A stretch of DNA of 64,000 nt from Pseudomonadota bacterium (lineage in GTDB: Bacteria > Desulfobacterota > Binatia > Binatales > Binataceae), in assembly GCA_021324885.1 (NCBI GenBank), contig JAJPIF010000014.1, positions 102,413-166,412 on the forward strand. Direction: 5' to 3'. Made by a program: the position numbers and the translations under genes. This document shows positions 61,513-64,000 of the stretch, piece by piece (position 1 is the stretch's first letter; each line of letters opens with the position of its first letter). Below the pieces are notes generated by a model that saw only the letters and a list, made by a program, of their open reading frames with translations, was not told the DNA's origin and made no database searches.

Positions 61513-62082
61513 ATGGTTGGCTGGATCATTTTAGGAATTATCGTTGTGCTCGTTGTCTGGGCCGTCCTCAGCTACAATTCGCTGGTCTCGTTGAAAAACC
61601 AGGTCGATGCGGCGTGGCGTCAGATCGACGTCCAGCTCAAACGCCGCCACGACCTCATCCCGAACCTGGTTGAAGCCGTCAAAGGCTATATGCAATTCGA
61701 GCGCGAAACGCTCACTCAGGTGGTGGAGGCGCGCGGTCGCGCGATCAGCGCGCCCGATCAGGCGAGCCGGATCGCCGCTGAAAATCAACTTACCGCCGGA
61801 CTGGGCAGATTGCTCGCCGTGATGGAAAACTATCCGCAACTGAAGTCCGACCAAAGTGTAATGCAGTTGCAGGAGGAATTGACTACCACCGAAAATCAAA
61901 TCGCCTTTGCCCGCCAGGCCTACAATGACTCGGTGATGCAGCTCAATACCCGCGTCCAGACTTTCCCCTCCAATGTGATCGCGCAACACTTCGGATTCAG
62001 GCAGGCCGACTACTTCAAAGCCGCCCCCGAAGATGAGGCGGTGCCCAAAGTTGACCTGTCGCTGGGCGCGAAACAGACGTGA
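61513..62082 (+). CDS. LemA family protein
   Basis: A 189-residue protein with one N-terminal membrane helix (GWIILGIIVVLVVWAVLSYNSL) and a long helical part: VDAAWRQIDVQLKRRHDLIPNLVEAVKGYMQFERETL is the LemA hallmark, then NQIAFARQAYNDSVMQLNTRVQTFPSNVIAQHFGF. The M48 protease gene follows after 36 bases, and LemA with an HtpX-type protease is a known pair; LemA may help present substrates at the membrane. AAGGA lies before the ATG. Confidence 0.94.
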   Translation: MVGWIILGIIVVLVVWAVLSYNSLVSLKNQVDAAWRQIDVQLKRRHDLIPNLVEAVKGYMQFERETLTQVVEARGRAISAPDQASRIAAENQLTAGLGRLLAVMENYPQLKSDQSVMQLQEELTTTENQIAFARQAYNDSVMQLNTRVQTFPSNVIAQHFGFRQADYFKAAPEDEAVPKVDLSLGAKQT

Positions 62083-62118
62083 GCAAATCCGGCAAGGTCA
62101 CGCGCCGAGATTGATTTT

Positions 62119-63102
62119 ATGGCGGCCGATTTCTGGGCCCAGGAACGAGCCAACCGGCGACAGACCCTGATCCTCGTCGCGGTCTTCCTGGCGCTGTACT
62201 GCGCGCTCGGACTTGGCCTGGATCTTCTGACCGGCGCGCTGCGGTTTAGCAACGGCGCGCTTGTCGGTTTCCCGGTCCTCACGCTGGCCGCGCTGATCGT
62301 CGGTCTGGTTCAGGCGTCGCTTTCCTATTACGGCGGCGCGGCTTTGGTCCTTGCCTCGGTGCATGCGCGCCCGCTGACGCCCGACACCGACCGCCATCGG
62401 ATGGTCCTGGATGTGATCCAGGAGATGACGGTCGCGGCCAGGATGCCGCCGATTAAGGCCTACGTGATGCCCGATCCGGCGCCCAACGCGTTCGCCACCG
62501 GCCGCGACCCCGCGCATTCGTATATCTGCGTTACGCAGGGGTTGATCGACCAGATGGATCGCGAGGAATTGCAGGGCGTGATCGGCCACGAGATGGCGCA
62601 TATCCGCAACTATGATATCCGCACGATGATGATGATCGCGGTGCTGATCGGCGGTATCGCGCTGCTGTCGGACTTCGTGTACTGGGGCAGAGTGGGCAAC
62701 GACGATCGTGACGAGGGCGGCGGCAATCTGCTGGCAATCGCGGTGATTATCCTGGCCGTGCTCGCGCCGATCCTGTCGCAGTTGCTGGCGATGGCGGTAT
62801 CGCGCCAGCGCGAGTATCTGGCCGATGCCAGCTCGGTGGAGTTCACCCGCAATCCGCGCGCCTTGACTCGCGCGCTGGAGCATCTGGCCGCGATCGAAGC
62901 GCCGGTCAAAAACGCCTCGCGCGGCACCGCCCATCTGTTCATCATCAATCCGCTGGAAGGCGTCAACCAGCAGGACGACGAAGGATGGCTGGACAATCTG
63001 CTGTCAACCCATCCGCCGCTGCAAAAGCGCATCGCCCGCCTGCGCGCAATGGGCGGCGCCACCGCGTCATCTTCGCCGGCGACCCAGGCCTCCAGCCTGT
63101 GA
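62119..63102 (+). CDS. htpX: HtpX-like M48 zinc metalloprotease
   Basis: A 327-residue membrane protease that degrades misfolded membrane proteins. Two N-terminal helices (about 18-36 and 55-85) precede the zinc motif VIGHEMAHIRNYDIR with HEMAH, then two more helices (MMIAVLIGGIALLSDF and LLAIAVIILAVLAPILSQLLAM), and the third ligand in REYLADASSVEF. The C-terminus has the LFIINPLEG and LLSTHPPLQKRIARL of HtpX. It forms an operon with lemA. Confidence 0.93.
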   Translation: MAADFWAQERANRRQTLILVAVFLALYCALGLGLDLLTGALRFSNGALVGFPVLTLAALIVGLVQASLSYYGGAALVLASVHARPLTPDTDRHRMVLDVIQEMTVAARMPPIKAYVMPDPAPNAFATGRDPAHSYICVTQGLIDQMDREELQGVIGHEMAHIRNYDIRTMMMIAVLIGGIALLSDFVYWGRVGNDDRDEGGGNLLAIAVIILAVLAPILSQLLAMAVSRQREYLADASSVEFTRNPRALTRALEHLAAIEAPVKNASRGTAHLFIINPLEGVNQQDDEGWLDNLLSTHPPLQKRIARLRAMGGATASSSPATQASSL

Positions 63103-63169
63103 CAATCGAGAGGAGCGTTATTGAGCGCGCCATTTTGCCGGCGCGAAGGATTGGCCGCGCGCGCCACTC

Positions 63170-63652
63170 CTACCGATTGCGCCCTTTCATCACCCGCTCG
63201 ATTTCCCGCCGCGTGTCCTTGCGCGCGATTGCCTCGCGCTTGTCGTACGCGTGTTTGCCGCGTGCCAAGGCCAGTTCGACCTTGGCGCGGCCGTCCTTGA
63301 AGTAAATCTTCAGCGGCACCAGCGAATAGCCGCGCTCGCGCACCTTGCCCCACAGCCGCTCGATCTCCTTGCGATGCATCAGCAGCTTGCGCTGGCGGGT
63401 TTCCGCATGGCTGAACTGCCCGGCCGGAGCCCAGGCGCCGATATGGACGCCGACCAGGAAGGCCTCGCCGCTCTTAATCCGCGCATAGCTGTCACGCAGG
63501 TTGACCTTGTGCGCGCGCAGCGCCTTGACCTCGGTGCCGGTCAGCACCATCCCGGCTTCCAGCGCCTCTTCGATAAAGAAGTCGTGCCGCGCCTTGCGGT
63601 TATCGGCCACCAGTTCGTAGCCGTTGCTTTTCGCTTTCTGAGCTTGCGCCAT
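63170..63652 (-). CDS. smpB: SsrA-binding protein SmpB
   Basis: A 160-residue RNA-binding protein needed for trans-translation. It contains ADNRKARHDFFIEEALEAGMVLTGTEVKALRAHKVNLRDSYARI, the SmpB core with GTEVKxLR, then HIGAWAP, RKLLMHRKEIERLWGKV and a basic tail KREAIARKDTRREIERVMKGRNR that enters the decoding site. Length is normal. It converges with htpX and is divergent from the tmRNA gene 200 bases away, a typical arrangement. Confidence 0.97.
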   Translation of the reverse strand: MAQAQKAKSNGYELVADNRKARHDFFIEEALEAGMVLTGTEVKALRAHKVNLRDSYARIKSGEAFLVGVHIGAWAPAGQFSHAETRQRKLLMHRKEIERLWGKVRERGYSLVPLKIYFKDGRAKVELALARGKHAYDKREAIARKDTRREIERVMKGRNR

Positions 63653-63830
63653 TGCCGGTCAATTGTAGCGCGCCGCACCACGCCGACGGTACGCGCAGCC
63701 GCGCCGCGATCCAAAAATTGAGGCGTCAGCGGCGCGGGCCGCGCTGTCCGCGTTCCCGCGCCAGCATTTCCGGCGGGTTGCGACAGGAGCGATCCGGTCT
63801 TAGAATAGTATTTGCGTAACCGTAGCGATT

Positions 63831-63869
63831 TTGACGCAACTTTTTCTTCCGCATTGGCATTCATTGACG
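63831..63869 (+). promoter_or_regulatory. Possible ssrA promoter region
   Basis: TTGACG at 63831-63836 is a strong -35 element at the right distance (about 34 bases) before the tmRNA 5' end. The -10 in TTGGCATTCATT is poor. Confidence 0.35.
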
Positions 63870-64000
63870 GGGGCGATTTGGGTTCGACGGAGGCAAGAGG
63901 GTTGTGGTCGCACGCCGGGGTGCTGTTGGCCCGTTAAACAAACAGAACTGCGAAATTTATCCGCAGACAATAACGGTTACGCTCTGGCGGCCTAAGGGCC
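63870..64000 (+). ncRNA. ssrA: tmRNA, 5' part, cut by the window edge
   Basis: GGGGCGATTTGGGTTCGACGG is the conserved start of bacterial tmRNA (5' half of the tRNA-like acceptor and its GATTTGG-TTCGACGG element; shown here in short pieces as landmarks). The reading frame that ends at TAA (63993-63995) runs GCA GAC AAT AAC GGT TAC GCT CTG GCG GCC, a tag ADNNGYALAA ending in the classic YALAA degron, with resume codon GCA at 63963. The 3' half lies outside the window. SmpB, its partner, is adjacent. Confidence 0.95.

Noticed and set aside
1..64000. CRISPR arrays, insertion sequences, prophage genes, tRNA genes
   Set aside because: I looked for regularly spaced direct repeats, transposase or integrase motifs and tRNA T-arm patterns and found none that hold up.

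Overview
The window is GC-rich, densely coded Gram-negative bacterial chromosome. The Gram-negative assignment rests on a lipid A acyltransferase of the LpxL type, a DUF1329 envelope protein, an OmpA-like protein and the order rpsF-rpsR-DUF2232-rplI, which is common in deltaproteobacterial lineages (Desulfobacterota, Myxococcota, Binatota and relatives). The many CoA-thioester enzymes, SDRs, a CoA-transferase, luciferase-like (LLM) oxidoreductases, a cytochrome P450 and EthD proteins fit an environmental degrader such as an uncultured Binatota-like organism. That lineage is an inference; no 16S gene is present. I saw no phage, transposase, integrase, CRISPR array or tRNA gene.

Layout. 1-4.4 kb: the end of a MaoC-like hydratase followed by a malyl/citramalyl-CoA lyase, a convergent ArnT-like glycosyltransferase, and a lone ParB/sulfiredoxin-fold protein beside a 720-base AT-rich gap. 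5-10.9 kb: DUF1329 protein with a textbook UUCG terminator, glyA, an adrenodoxin-reductase-like flavoprotein, a LysM protein and an orphan 102-residue protein. 11-18.2 kb: uppP overlapping a DMT transporter, a CDGSH protein, a TetR regulator, a small cysteine protein, a methyltransferase, a His-bearing polytopic membrane protein, and thiO with a degenerate receiver protein. 18.3-23.2 kb: SDR and CoA-transferase facing a glyoxalase and a zinc dehydrogenase, then a GNAT-like protein.

23.3-33.7 kb is the housekeeping core: rpsF, rpsR, DUF2232 and rplI, a GST, a zinc-ribbon protein, glgC overlapping an lpxL-like gene, a CPBP protease, an SDR, and phosphomannomutase overlapping mannose-1-phosphate guanylyltransferase, which together would give GDP-mannose. 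33.8-43.9 kb: tandem paralogous SDRs, an HELGH metallopeptidase divergent from a PF04008 adenosine-specific-kinase-like protein, a class A penicillin-binding protein, an acetate-transporter-family protein, a DHA2 exporter and an OmpA-like protein. 44-50 kb: P450, thiolase, acyl-CoA dehydrogenase, an F420-type LLM enzyme and a PPOX-fold protein, which look like one oxidative lipid or terpenoid/steroid theme on several transcripts. 50-59.9 kb: DUF2333, a methyltransferase, sppA, a secreted orphan, then a same-strand run of double EthD protein, LLM oxidoreductase, bicupin and class-C beta-lactamase-like hydrolase. 59.9-64 kb: a TrmN6-like methyltransferase, Hsp20, lemA-htpX, smpB and the start of ssrA (tmRNA), a quality-control group.

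No single locus is clearly a new defence or mobile system. The best leads are the charged tails on S6 and S18 with a candidate S6:S18 leader hairpin, the lone ParB-fold protein, the EthD/LLM/bicupin/hydrolase cluster, and several small orphan genes supported by good promoters or ribosome binding sites.
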